A DNA stretch of 38,712 nt from Woeseia sp. (GCA_019653755.1 BPCL01000011.1:1-38712), one strand, 5' to 3'. Positions 1 through 8,735 are shown, counted from the stretch's first letter. Made by a program: numbers and translations. The notes: a model not told the origin generated them from the letters alone.

Positions 1-1387
1 GTAAAACAGTTTCCATTCACCTAAGTTCATGCGTATACTGCCGTCTCCATCGACATCGATAACAATTTTATCTGGATGGGCAAACTGTGCACCAATTGCT
101 GCAGGCAATCCAAAGCCCATTGTTCCCATGCTTCCGATTTTAAACCATTGTCTAGGTTCCTTAAAATCAAAATATTGAGCAGACCACATTTGATGCTGTC
201 CAACACCAGTAGAAAAAATTTGCTTCACCTTTGGTTAACTGGTTAATTTCATCCAATACCATTGAGGTTGGATTAAATCTGACCTCTATCAAATCCATGG
301 ATGTTTAGATTTTAATTCTTGAATCTCATTGTTCCATTCACCAAAGTCACAGCTGATATCTTTTTTATCAGCATAATTAAGTAAATCATTGAGGGCATCT
401 TTTAGCAGACCAACATGCGACCAATTGTTTTTTTACCTTTCAATTTCGGAGGCATCAATATCAAAATGTGCCACTGCTTTTGCTTTAGGGGCAAATTGTT
501 TAGGTACGGCTGCTACGCGATCATCAAACCGTGATCCTAGAGCAATAATAAAGTCACAATCTTCAACCGCATAATTAGCAAAGGCCGTCCCGTGCATGCC
601 CAGCATTTGAAGAGACAATTCAGATTGGGTATCAATTGCGCCTATACCCATCAATGTTGTGGTCACAGGGACCTGAAGACGAGCTGAAAATTTTCTTAAT
701 TCTTCGGTCGCTCTGCAGCTATTGTTCCGCCACCCGAATAAATGAGAGGTCTGCTAGATGCTTTAAGATAGCAAAAAAACGTTCACAGTCTTCATCACTC
801 AATCGATTATTTACAATTGATTGGACTCGTTCTCGATAGGCATTAATGTTGAGGGTTGAGCTTGTGTCAAAATCGATACTAGCTGTTTGTATATCTTTTG
901 GGATATCCACTACCACTGGACCAGGTCTTCCTGAGGTAGAAATTTCAAAGGCAGCCCTTATTGTAGCGGCTAATTTATCTTCGTCGGTAATCAGAAAACA
1001 TGTTTAGCCACCGATCCCATAACACTCGTAATTGGGGCTTCCTGGAACGCATCACTGCCTATTGATGACCGATTAACTTGTCCACATATAACGATCATTG
1101 GAATTGATCAGCCATAGCATCCCTTACCGGTGTAACTGTGTTTGTTGCACCTGGACCCGAAGTCACCATAACAATTCCAGGTTTGCCAGTGGCTCTAGAA
1201 TAACCTGAGCCATAAACCCAGCACCTTGTTCATTGGCAGGAACAATCAATGGCATCGCATTGTTATGTTTCTCATTGTATTGAAAGACGGCATCATAAGT
1301 TGGCAGAATAGCTCCACCGCTATAGCCAAATATAGTTTCAACTCCCTGCTCAGCAAGGACTTCAACGATTATTTCCGAACCAGTCAT
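1..1387 (-). pseudogene. ilvI: Acetolactate synthase large subunit, multiply frameshifted, 3' end outside window
   Basis: Thiamine-diphosphate enzyme that makes acetolactate or acetohydroxybutyrate, the first common step of valine, leucine and isoleucine synthesis. The start at 1387 gives MTGSEIIVEVLAEQGVETIF, followed by the NEQGAGFMA segment with the cofactor-activating Glu. Further pieces are clear in other frames: TSGPGATN near 1165, VVVDIPKD near 905, the FAD-domain segment ALGSRFDDRV near 525, [14 protein letters not shown] near 110, and the diphosphate motif GDGSIRMN near 40. At least eight single-base shifts separate them (about 1207, 1107, 1000, 776, 705, 433 and several in 230-400). 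Each fragment is well conserved, which fits sequencing error, but the density is far above the rest of the window, so real decay is possible. It diverges from ilvH instead of preceding it. Confidence 0.9.
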
Positions 1388-1481
1388 TGTTTGTTTTTTG
1401 TCATTTCAATCAACTATTCCAAGTGTTAATGCAATCTCTCGCAATCTTGAGGAAGACACCTTACTATAAACCAGATTGAAA

Positions 1482-1497
1482 AGTAATACCGATTACT
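1482..1497. repeat. Short inverted repeat in the ilvI-ilvH divergent intergenic region
   Basis: AGTAAT and ATTACT are separated by ACCG, a perfect 6-bp-arm palindrome between the two divergent ilv genes. It could be an operator or a small hairpin in the ilvH leader. No regulator is identified; chance occurrence in AT-rich DNA cannot be excluded. Confidence 0.3.
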
Positions 1498-1519
1498 AAC
1501 TTCATTTGTTGGAGGAACC

Positions 1520-1555
1520 ATGTACAATCCTTTCTCTGTATTATTAAATAATTAA
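1520..1555 (+). CDS. Possible 11-residue leader peptide upstream of ilvH
   Basis: ATG at 1520 is preceded by a strong Shine-Dalgarno GGAGG (1511-1515) and reads MYNPFSVLLNN before a TAA. The stop lies 9 bases before the ilvH start, in the same frame, while ilvH itself has no evident ribosome binding site. It contains Val-Leu-Leu, amino acids made by this pathway, so it may be a leader peptide or a translational coupling device. No clear attenuator hairpin with a T-run follows, so classical attenuation is not supported. Alternatively the GGAGG serves an ilvH start obscured by an error. Confidence 0.3.
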   Translation: MYNPFSVLLNN

Positions 1556-1564
1556 AGCAATTAG

Positions 1565-2059
1565 ATGAAACATACAAAAGCAATATTACTGCAAAATGAA
1601 TCGGGTGCATTGACCCGAGTTGCCTCTATGTTCTCTACCCGGGGTTACAATATTGATTCATTGAGTGTGGCACCGACAGATAATCCATCGATATCAAGAT
1701 TAACCCTAGTGACAGAAGGATCCGATGAGGTGATAGGTCAAATTACCAAGCAGCTCTATAAATTAATCGATGTTATAGATGTCCTAAATATATCCCAACA
1801 CGATCATATAGAACGTGAATTAATGATGATTAAGTTAAAGGCCAATGATGACAAAGAAGATAATATTAAAACCGTGCTTTATGATTACTCAGCAACAATT
1901 GTCAATGACAAAGATCGACTTTTAATCATAGAGGTTATGGCAAATCCACTAAAAAACGACAACTTACTAGAAGCACTATCAGCAATGAGCACCTTGGTTG
2001 CAGTTGCTAGAACTGGACCTCTTGCCCTTGCTAAGGGTGACCTAAAGATCAATCTATAA
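1565..2059 (+). CDS. ilvH: Acetolactate synthase small (regulatory) subunit
   Basis: Regulatory subunit that stabilises the catalytic subunit and confers valine feedback inhibition. The 164 residues match the usual IlvH length (about 163). The N-terminal ACT domain is seen in NESGALTRVASMFSTRGYNI and SLSVAPTD; the C-terminal IlvN/IlvH domain includes ELMMIKL and ends in ARTGPLALAKG. The ATG at 1565 is the natural start by homology, but no good Shine-Dalgarno lies directly upstream. Its 3' end overlaps the 3' end of the convergent azurin gene by about 11 bases. In most bacteria ilvI and ilvH are adjacent in one operon; here they diverge from about 180 bases of shared upstream DNA. The gene is intact. 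Confidence 0.96.
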   Translation: MKHTKAILLQNESGALTRVASMFSTRGYNIDSLSVAPTDNPSISRLTLVTEGSDEVIGQITKQLYKLIDVIDVLNISQHDHIERELMMIKLKANDDKEDNIKTVLYDYSATIVNDKDRLLIIEVMANPLKNDNLLEALSAMSTLVAVARTGPLALAKGDLKINL

Positions 2060-2501
2060 TTTTAAAGCTGCCCTTCATAATTGCATAATGCCCTGGAAAG
2101 GAGCAGAAAAAGGTATAGTCTCCAGAAGCAGCAAGACTGCTGGTGGAAAATGTTACTGAGGTTGTTTCACCACCTCCAATCATCGAGGAGGCCGCAATCA
2201 CTCGAGAATCATCTTCAGGAAGATAACCAGCTGCTGGTCCAGCAGCACCCCCAGCTTGTGCAACGGCCATAAATTCATTGGTGTCAGTTAATACCCAATT
2301 ATGACCCATAATAGTAACTGGCAATTGACCGGTGTGTTTTAAAATGACAGTAACTTCAGAGCAATTTGAGCTAATGGCCATCTCTTTAAGATTAAATTGG
2401 AGCATATCATTGCTCTCTATTGTCTGTTCGCAGGATTCTGCAAGAAGATAATTACTTTGCAATAACATTAAGATACTGATGACAATCTTTATACTTTTCA
2501 T
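2049..2501 (-). CDS. azu: Azurin (periplasmic type I blue copper protein)
   Basis: Small periplasmic electron carrier that shuttles electrons between respiratory complexes and terminal oxidases or reductases. Residues 1-21 form a Sec signal peptide with cleavage likely after LLA. The copper ligands are visible: His67 in MGHNW, Cys133 and His138 in FFCSFPGH, and axial Met142 in IMKG. Cys24 and Cys47 correspond to the azurin disulfide. The sequence follows azurin throughout, including IGGGE and the Ala/Gly-rich loop near residues 83-92; the mature length of about 129 is typical. It lies downstream of icd on the same strand with a 59-base gap and converges on ilvH. A possible partner in this window is the bc1 complex. 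Confidence 0.95.
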   Translation of the reverse strand: MKSIKIVISILMLLQSNYLLAESCEQTIESNDMLQFNLKEMAISSNCSEVTVILKHTGQLPVTIMGHNWVLTDTNEFMAVAQAGGAAGPAAGYLPEDDSRVIAASSMIGGGETTSVTFSTSSLAASGDYTFFCSFPGHYAIMKGSFKIID

Positions 2502-2560
2502 AATTGATTTCTCTTTATTTGTTCGATGAATTAGCTATTCGAAGCAGATAGAAGATTAGA

Positions 2561-3843
2561 TTAGCTCATGTTATCTATAAGTGAATCAGCAAATTCACTG
2601 CATTTAATCGGATCAACATTATCCATTAATCTTGCAAAATCATAAGTCACAGTTTGATTCTGAATTGATGCATCCATTGCCTTAATAATGAGGTCAGCTG
2701 CTTCATTCCAGCCAAGGTAGCGTAACATCATTTCTCCTGACAAGATGACAGAACCTGGATTAACCTTATCTTGATCTGTGTATTTAGGTGCAGTTCCATG
2801 TGTTGCTTCAAACACCGCGTGTCCGGTCGAATAATTAATGTTGCCTCCAGGGGCTATCCCTATACCCCCAACTTGTGCTGCTAGGGCGTCAGATAAATAA
2901 TCCCCATTTAAATTCATAGTGGCAATAACATCGAACTCTGATGGTCTTGTGAGAACTTGTTGTAAGGTGATATCAGCAATGGCATCTTTGACCAAGATTG
3001 CACCGTTATCAATAGCTTTAGTTTGTTCATCGTTAGCAGCTTGTTCACCGTGTTCTGATTTTGTTCTTTCCCATTGGTCCCATGTGTATACATGATCTCC
3101 AAATTCTCTTTCAGCCAGAGCATAACCCCAGTTTCTAAAAGCACCTTCGGTGTATTTCATAATGTTACCTTTATGAACAAAGGTTACTGACTTGCGATCA
3201 TTATTTATGGCGTATTCAAAAGCAGCTCGTAACAACCTCTCAGAGCCTTCTAATGAAACTGGCTTAATACCAATACCAGAGGTTTCAGGAAATCTTATTT
3301 TAGAATATTCATCAGGAAAAGCTTCTTTGAAAAGAGATAGAAAATTATTATTGGCCTCTGAGCCTTCTTCAAATTCAATTCCTGCATAGATATCTTCTGT
3401 GTTTTCTCTAAAAATGACCATGTCAATCTTTTCTGGAGTTTTCACTGGAGAAGGTACCCCTTTAAACCACCTAACTGGTCTAAGGCAAACATATAAATCA
3501 AGCAGTTGCCTTAAAGCGACATTTAAAGACCTCATGCCTCCTCCAATTGGGGTTGTTAAAGGACCTTTAATCGAGACGAGGTATTCCTGGCATTTTTCTA
3601 TATTTTTCATCTGGCAGCCAGTTGTTAAACTTCTTAAATGCTTTTTCACCAGCGTATACTTCTAACCATTGAATTTTTTTTTTCGCCATCGTAGGCTTTT
3701 TCCACAGCAGCATCTAGAACCCGAACTGCAGCTTTCCAGATATCTGGGCCAATACCATCGCCTTCAATAAAGGGGATAACAGGATCATTAGGGACATTAA
3801 GCTTACCGTTTTGAATGCTGATCTTTGAACCTGAATCTATCAT
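2561..3843 (-). CDS. icd: NADP-dependent isocitrate dehydrogenase (two frameshifts)
   Basis: TCA-cycle enzyme that oxidatively decarboxylates isocitrate to 2-oxoglutarate. The N-terminus ([18 protein letters not shown]) begins at ATG 3843. The rest has [13 protein letters not shown] with the substrate-binding Ser, [43 protein letters not shown] and HGTAPKY, the Lys-Tyr pair typical of NADP specificity; the end [13 protein letters not shown] is typical. Two single-base insertions break the frame, one in an A10 run near 3675-3684 (A9 expected) and one in an A5 run near 3616 (A4 expected). Correcting both restores [17 protein letters not shown] and [10 protein letters not shown]. Both are homopolymer errors in appearance. 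A Shine-Dalgarno-like AAGGGGAG precedes the start by about 11 bases. Confidence 0.93.
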
Positions 3844-3885
3844 GAATATTTAAGCTCCCCTTAAGCTTTAAGTGCGCCCATTATG

Positions 3886-3913
3886 TATATATTAGAATTT
3901 TTTATACAACCAA
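3886..3913 (-). promoter_or_regulatory. Candidate sigma70-type promoter of icd
   Basis: On the minus strand TTGGTT (3913-3908) and TATATA (3891-3886) are separated by 16 bases, about 40 bases upstream of the icd start. The DNA is very AT-rich, so support is moderate. Confidence 0.33.
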
Positions 3914-3918
3914 AAATG

Positions 3919-4696
3919 TTAGTGAGCCTCTATGAATTCGAACAATATTTTGCAAAAAAGAAATTTTTTTTGTTCCTTGCCTGCCACCACATGTGCCACA
4001 TCTTCCATCAAGACACCTTGTGCATTGGGAATACCTTCCTCTAGGGGTAGCGTAGTTCTTGGTCCTGTAACCAGATCCTTGCCAGCATGAATGATAAGTG
4101 TTGGCGCTTTTATTTTATGTAGCTGATCTCTAACATCATGATTAAGGCATGCTTCAACTAGTCTTGCATGAGTATCATAATTATCTCTAAGCTCTTTCCA
4201 GCCTGCATTTGGACCTAATAACTTATCTCTGTTTTCATTGTAGTACTCTGGAAGAAATGAATAGATAGAAACTTTTTCTTGAAAGGTAAGGAAGCCCGAA
4301 TCTCTATGAACATCCCTGAATAATTTTAGTTGATCATATAGATAGGTATCGCAGTAGGCCCAGGCACCCATATTCACCATACTTCGAACAAGATCAGGAC
4401 GATTAATCGCCACTTCTTGTGCGACACAGCAGCCCATACCAACTAGCCCAATGAGATGCACATTTTTCCATTCCAAATGATCTAAAAGACCAATTAAATC
4501 ATTGGCATGCATCTTCATCGATGGCTCAACATCGTGATCATCCTCAGAGTCACGAATGCCTCGGTAATCGAAGATTAAAACTTGGTACTCATCGGTAAGA
4601 CCTCTCGCCAATAGGCCCTCGTTACCATGGCAAAAAAATACCCCAACCTCCCATACAGACTGCTGGTGAGCCCTCTCCATGTATTTCATAATGCAT
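3919..4696 (-). CDS. Alpha/beta hydrolase-fold protein with altered nucleophile elbow (one frameshift)
   Basis: The fold is shown by the N-terminus MHYEIHGEGSPAVCMGGWG, then CHGNEG, FDYRGIRDSE, a nucleophile-elbow segment near 4427-4452, the acid in HAGKD and the His in EDVAHVVAGKE. The start is ATG 4696. The frame breaks in a T7 run on the coding strand near 4631; with T6 the oxyanion region reads GGWGIFCHGNEG. The elbow is odd: where Gly-x-Ser-x-Gly is expected the sequence reads GLVGMGCC, with no Ser at the nucleophile position and one extra residue. Either the protein is not a serine hydrolase, a Cys is used, or the elbow contains errors. Substrate unknown. It lies upstream of icd on the same strand. 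Confidence 0.75.
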
Positions 4697-4843
4697 TTTA
4701 TGATTATTGATCTCCAACATTGGCATGTTTATATCTCCAGATTCAGTTTCTAGTTTGAAATTGATTATATAGTCATGGATTAACTGGATCTATCACTTTC
4801 TTGATGGAATACTGTATGCATTAATTGTTAAGAGGAGACGGTC

Positions 4844-5671
4844 TTGAGTTCAAATAAAGAAACTAAAACTATTATGGAATTTCTTTCTGAAAACCCTAAT
4901 GTGGATGTTAGTAAAGCTTGGGAAAGGTGCTGGGGAATACAAACAAATATTATTGAACGCGTTAGGGAACGATTTGAAGTAGCAAAACATCCATCGTGTA
5001 GGGTAGAGATTACTTTACCTCTAGTGAGCACCCTGATCACGGCTTACTTGAGGGTTCATTTAATGCTTACTCTGGTGAACAGATAGACTGGCTTGTTCAT
5101 TCTTGGATTGGCAATAGACAACGAAGCATTCTCGATATAAATGCCACAGTTTTTTTTGGGGCAAGAAACACGTGTGCCCCATTTAGCAGTTATTTTTGGA
5201 ACCATACCCAGGCTTTATTTTTATGCTGAATATACCCCAAGGATGGATTTAAGAACTAACCCAGATTATCTTAATCAATATTACGAACCTGTGAACCAAG
5301 ATTTTCTAGAGTTTCGTGCTAATCCTAATTGGACCAGATTTGTTAGTCACGGCACTTATCTGAGATCATTAATGTCCCCAGTTTGCGTCAGTTCTCATGC
5401 CGAACTAACAGATGAGAATATAGATTTTTGTGAAGTTATTGGAGCGTTTCATTGTCGATGGTTCACTTGGTTAGATGAAGCAGAAGAGGTTCCTGAGTCT
5501 GAGAGAAACGATCAACAAATCTATGACTTTCAAGTTAGGGAGCTTGGCTATAGGAACGATCCTATGAATGTTTTACCTATTCAGGTCTTTGGAGAGGAAG
5601 AAGCGAGCAGAATGTTAGAAATGAGGATTGGGGTTGATCAAATTGAAGATTCAAAAGATCGCTGGAAATAA
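4844..5671 (+). CDS. Red chlorophyll catabolite reductase-like protein (two frameshifts)
   Basis: About 275 residues after repairing the frame near 5022 and in the T8/G4 run near 5150-5160. The start is TTG 4844 with AGAGGAG at 4831-4837. The repaired protein resembles plant red chlorophyll catabolite reductase (RCCR), a ferredoxin-dependent linear-tetrapyrrole reductase of the bilin reductase superfamily: EGSFNAYSGEQIDWLVHSWI, VPHLAVIFG, the strong block PRMDLRTNPDYLNQYYEP, SHGTYLRSLMSPVCV, and the C-terminal FGEEEASRMLE (RCCR has PRKDLVxxPDYL and FGEEVxxRV in the same order). Recognition is from memory of the family; substrate and activity in this bacterium are unknown. The gene ends 8 bases before a response regulator, so the three genes may be one operon. 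Confidence 0.72.
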
Positions 5672-5679
5672 CTCTTGAT

Positions 5680-6354
5680 ATGATCAAAGCTCTGCTAATT
5701 GATGATGATTTGAAGTTGGCAGAACTTTTAGAAAATTATTTGAGAAAATCTGATATTAAGCTTGAAACCATTGCAGATCCACTCGATACTTTGCCTGCTA
5801 TTAGAAACCATAATCCTGAAGTGATCGTTCTTGACGTAATGATGCCAAAAATGAATGGTTTCGAGGTTTGCCAACAGATTCGAAAAAATTATTCTATTCC
5901 AATTATTATGCTGAGCGCTAGAGGTGAGCCAAATGATAAAATCCGTGGGCTAGAATCGGGTGCTGATGATTATCTGTCAAAGCCTTTTGAGCCAAGGGAG
6001 CTGGTAGCCAGAATTATAAACTTAATAAGACGAATCCCAACAAAGAACCAGAGCAAGAATTCTATTTTTGAAATAGATGATTTACATCTCGAGATTAAAA
6101 TGAACGGCCGAGTTCTTGATTTGACGACTAAAGAATATGACTTATTGTCAATGTTTATCAATAATCCAGGTATTACATTTACTAGGGATGAAATTATCAA
6201 AGAGATTAAAGGCATAGAAGCCCATCTATTTTCTCGATCAATAGATATTTTGATTTCTAGATTACGGCAAAAGATCGAATCAGACCCTAAATCACCAAAG
6301 ATTATCAAGACCATTTGGGGCAAAGGCTATATGTTTTTGGATATTGAAAAATAA
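5680..6354 (+). CDS. OmpR/PhoB-family response regulator
   Basis: DNA-binding output protein of a two-component system. The receiver domain (1-115) has acidic Asp8-Asp10, phosphoacceptor Asp52 in VLDVMMP, Ser79 in MLSA and Lys101 in LSKPF. A winged-helix effector domain follows (about 130-224), with LTTKEYDLLSMF, RSIDILISRLRQKI and IKTIWGKGYMF. The 224-residue length is normal. It starts 8 bases after the RCCR-like gene and its stop overlaps the kinase start (TAATG). RstA and CpxR are the nearest familiar types, but the target genes cannot be inferred. The RCCR-like gene and the ferredoxin are the obvious local candidates. Confidence 0.95.
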   Translation: MIKALLIDDDLKLAELLENYLRKSDIKLETIADPLDTLPAIRNHNPEVIVLDVMMPKMNGFEVCQQIRKNYSIPIIMLSARGEPNDKIRGLESGADDYLSKPFEPRELVARIINLIRRIPTKNQSKNSIFEIDDLHLEIKMNGRVLDLTTKEYDLLSMFINNPGITFTRDEIIKEIKGIEAHLFSRSIDILISRLRQKIESDPKSPKIIKTIWGKGYMFLDIEK

Positions 6355-7718
6355 TGAAGATTAATAAAATCTTTCAATCCCTATCACTTAAATTGATCAC
6401 AGTCTTTTTAATTACTGCGATTGCTTATCTTTATCTTTTGACCGTAGGAGTTCGTTCGTTAATATTGAATGATGAGGTTAGAGAAACGCTTGGCTATTAT
6501 CAAACCAGTTATCTAGAGAATTTTTTAGAAGATCTTCGTTATCCGCCAACCCAAGAAAGGGCTGAGGAGGTAGCTAGCAATATGCCCTTTGATATAAAAA
6601 TTATTGGCGATGATTTTACTTGGACTTCAACCAGCCAATTTCCTGATTTAGATGTAATTGATTTTCAAAAAAGTAACTGGGATATCTTGAAAATAAAAGC
6701 TGACATTGAAATAGGCCAAGACCCCTATATTGAAGGCTCAGAATTTGCTCGCTATATGAACAGAACCTTTTTTAAAGTCCCTTACGGTGATTATGTTGTC
6801 GTACTTGTTAATCCCAAAATGACTCAAGAGGTGAATCCAACTTATTTGTTTGAGGCTTTGTTGGGTATCAGCTTATTAATCTTATTAATTTCGTTCTTAG
6901 TTGTTCAAAGAATCATTAATCCAATTCAGGCAATTCAAGATGGAACAAGCAAGATAGGATCTGGTGAACTCGAACATCGAATTACCATTAAACCTAAAGA
7001 TGAGCTCGGTATATTAGCAAACGAGATAAATCTATTAGCCGCAAACGTCCAGGATATGTTAGAAGCTAAACAGCGATTAAATCTAGGAGTTAGCCACGAA
7101 CTCAGGTCACCCCTAACAAGAGCTCGATTACAAATAGAGATGCTAGAAGATGAAAAGCAAAGAGATGAGTTGCTCAACGAAATCAATGCTATGGAAGCTA
7201 TTATTTCTAATTTACTCGATAGCGAGGCCATTAACTATGGCCATAAGAAGCTTGATTTAAAAACATTCAACATTGAGGACACAATAAAGGAGCTAACCTC
7301 TAAAGCCCCTTACCTAGATAATATAGATATTATCATCTCATCAAATATAAAGAGTAAAGAGGTGGAGGCTGATCAAATACTTATCGAGGTGATGATAAAA
7401 AATGTGCTTGAAAATGCTTCAAGGTTTACTTCTCATGATCAAAGTCGAATCGAAATAAATCTTGATGAAATTGATCCAGATTCAATTAAGTTATCTGTCA
7501 GAGACTATGGGCCTGGCTTCAATGAAGATGATTTAGAAAAGGTCACAGAGCCCTTTTTTAGAACCGGTCAATCGAGAAGCAGAAAAAGTGGAGGGTTTGG
7601 CTTAGGTCTCTATTTGAGCAAGCAAATCATCATTGCCCATAATGGAGCAATTCAAATCAAGAATCACTCCCAGCAGGGAGCTGTAGTTGACTTGATTTTG
7701 CCAATTAAACAAAAATAG
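6354..7718 (+). CDS. Membrane sensor histidine kinase, partner of the upstream response regulator
   Basis: 454 residues: transmembrane helix about 14-34, periplasmic sensor region about 35-163 with no recognised ligand domain, second helix 164-184, HAMP linker about 185-238, HisKA domain with phosphorylated His248 in SHELRSPLTR, and a catalytic ATPase domain with N box (IKNVLENASRF, Asn350/Asn354), G1 box DYGPGF (384-389), F box (FFRTG) and G2 box GGFGLGLYLS. The start overlaps the regulator stop by one base, as expected for a cognate pair. The SHELRSPL form and overall plan resemble RstB/CpxA-type kinases. Complete and in frame; the signal sensed is unknown. Confidence 0.95.
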   Translation: MKINKIFQSLSLKLITVFLITAIAYLYLLTVGVRSLILNDEVRETLGYYQTSYLENFLEDLRYPPTQERAEEVASNMPFDIKIIGDDFTWTSTSQFPDLDVIDFQKSNWDILKIKADIEIGQDPYIEGSEFARYMNRTFFKVPYGDYVVVLVNPKMTQEVNPTYLFEALLGISLLILLISFLVVQRIINPIQAIQDGTSKIGSGELEHRITIKPKDELGILANEINLLAANVQDMLEAKQRLNLGVSHELRSPLTRARLQIEMLEDEKQRDELLNEINAMEAIISNLLDSEAINYGHKKLDLKTFNIEDTIKELTSKAPYLDNIDIIISSNIKSKEVEADQILIEVMIKNVLENASRFTSHDQSRIEINLDEIDPDSIKLSVRDYGPGFNEDDLEKVTEPFFRTGQSRSRKSGGFGLGLYLSKQIIIAHNGAIQIKNHSQQGAVVDLILPIKQK

Positions 7719-7736
7719 AAATCCATAAAAACTGAT

Positions 7737-7764
7737 TTGACTCGACTGGTAATCTGCTTAATTG
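7737..7764 (+). promoter_or_regulatory. Candidate promoter of the ferredoxin-GST pair
   Basis: TTGACT (7737-7742) and TAATTG (7759-7764) are 16 bases apart, in the 84-base gap between the kinase and the ferredoxin. This suggests the ferredoxin and GST may have their own transcript. The -10 is weak. Confidence 0.35.
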
Positions 7765-7802
7765 TGTGATTAAATCCCCACTGTTTTTAAGGTAATAATC
7801 AT

Positions 7803-8120
7803 ATGCCGATTATAAATGTCATAGATAGCGAAGGCGAAGAACACACTGTTGAAGGTCAAGTGGGCCTTTCTCTTATGGAGAGCCTAAGAGACTTGGATAA
7901 TGGGGTGTTGGCACTTTGCGGTGGCATGTGTTCTTGTGCCACCTGTCATTGTTATATTGAAGAACCATGGGCCTCAACACTGGAAGAACGTCAAGACGAT
8001 GAATTGGAACTTCTTGAAGATTTAGAATCTTTTAGAGACGATCAATCTAGATTATCGTGCCAAGTTGAATTTACAGAAGATTTAGATGGGATGAGACTAG
8101 AGATTGCCCCAGATGAGTAG
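7803..8120 (+). CDS. [2Fe-2S] ferredoxin, adrenodoxin/Isc-like type
   Basis: Soluble one-electron carrier of 105 residues. Cluster ligands are Cys39, Cys45 and Cys48 (C-x5-C-x2-C in LCGGMCSCATC) and Cys86 in RLSCQVEF, the spacing of the vertebrate-type and P450-associated ferredoxins rather than the plant photosynthetic type. Two further cysteines (43 and 50) lie inside the motif. The highly acidic stretch at about 60-80 (EERQDDELELLEDLE) is the usual partner-docking surface. An AAGGT ribosome site precedes ATG 7803. It is followed by the GST-like gene after 6 bases. No P450 or ferredoxin reductase is nearby; the RCCR-like protein 2 kb upstream belongs to a ferredoxin-dependent family. Confidence 0.93.
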   Translation: MPIINVIDSEGEEHTVEGQVGLSLMESLRDLDNGVLALCGGMCSCATCHCYIEEPWASTLEERQDDELELLEDLESFRDDQSRLSCQVEFTEDLDGMRLEIAPDE

Positions 8121-8126
8121 AGCGAT

Positions 8127-8735
8127 ATGATCAAACTATTCCATGCAAAAGGTAGTCGATCAGTCAGAATCATTTGGCTTTTTGAGGAATTGGGACTTGA
8201 TTATGAATTGACACCTCTGGAAAGAGGTAAACCCAATCCTGATTTTGTAGAGGCAAGCCCTTTTGCAAAAATACCTGCCATAAAGGACGGGGATCTTCTT
8301 TTAAGTGAATCGGTAGCTATTGTTCAATACATTCTCATGAAATACGGACAAGGTCGTTTACAACCAGAAAGTGACTCAAACGAATACGCCTATTTTCTGC
8401 ATTGGCTTAATTTTGGAGAGTCCACTCTGATCTTACCAATTGTGGATATTCTTAAAAACACCATGTTTAGGCCAGAAGAACATAGACATCAGTACACCAT
8501 TGATTCTGCACAAGAATCCTTTATAAAGTTGTTAAAAACTATGGACCCTATGCTTAGCCAGCAAGACTTTCTAGTTGGAAATGAATTCACAGCTGCAGAC
8601 ATTATTAATGGCTATACCCTTCGACTAGCGAGCAATTTAGAATTACTCAATGGTGCTGATGGTACAGTCAATGTTTGTGATTATTATAAGCGTTTAGAAG
8701 AAAGAAAAGCCTTTCAAAAAGCAATCTCTAGCTAG
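8127..8735 (+). CDS. Glutathione S-transferase family protein
   Basis: 202 residues with a thioredoxin-like N-terminal domain (MIKLFHAKGSRSVRIIWLFE) containing a SRS segment at the usual activating position, cis-Pro in FAKIPAIKD, and the glutathione-binding SESVAIVQYI. The helical C-terminal domain carries the N-capping motif FLVGNEFTAADI. It most resembles GstA/Ure2p-like bacterial GSTs; the substrate is unknown. It starts 6 bases after the ferredoxin, so the two are probably co-transcribed. Its 3' end overlaps the convergent amidase gene by 8 bases. Intact. Confidence 0.9.
   Translation: MIKLFHAKGSRSVRIIWLFEELGLDYELTPLERGKPNPDFVEASPFAKIPAIKDGDLLLSESVAIVQYILMKYGQGRLQPESDSNEYAYFLHWLNFGESTLILPIVDILKNTMFRPEEHRHQYTIDSAQESFIKLLKTMDPMLSQQDFLVGNEFTAADIINGYTLRLASNLELLNGADGTVNVCDYYKRLEERKAFQKAISS

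Noticed and set aside
5970-6323. Minus-strand reading frame inside the response regulator
   Set aside because: It is the antisense of a well-conserved gene and encodes no recognisable domain; it is a shadow of the coding frame.
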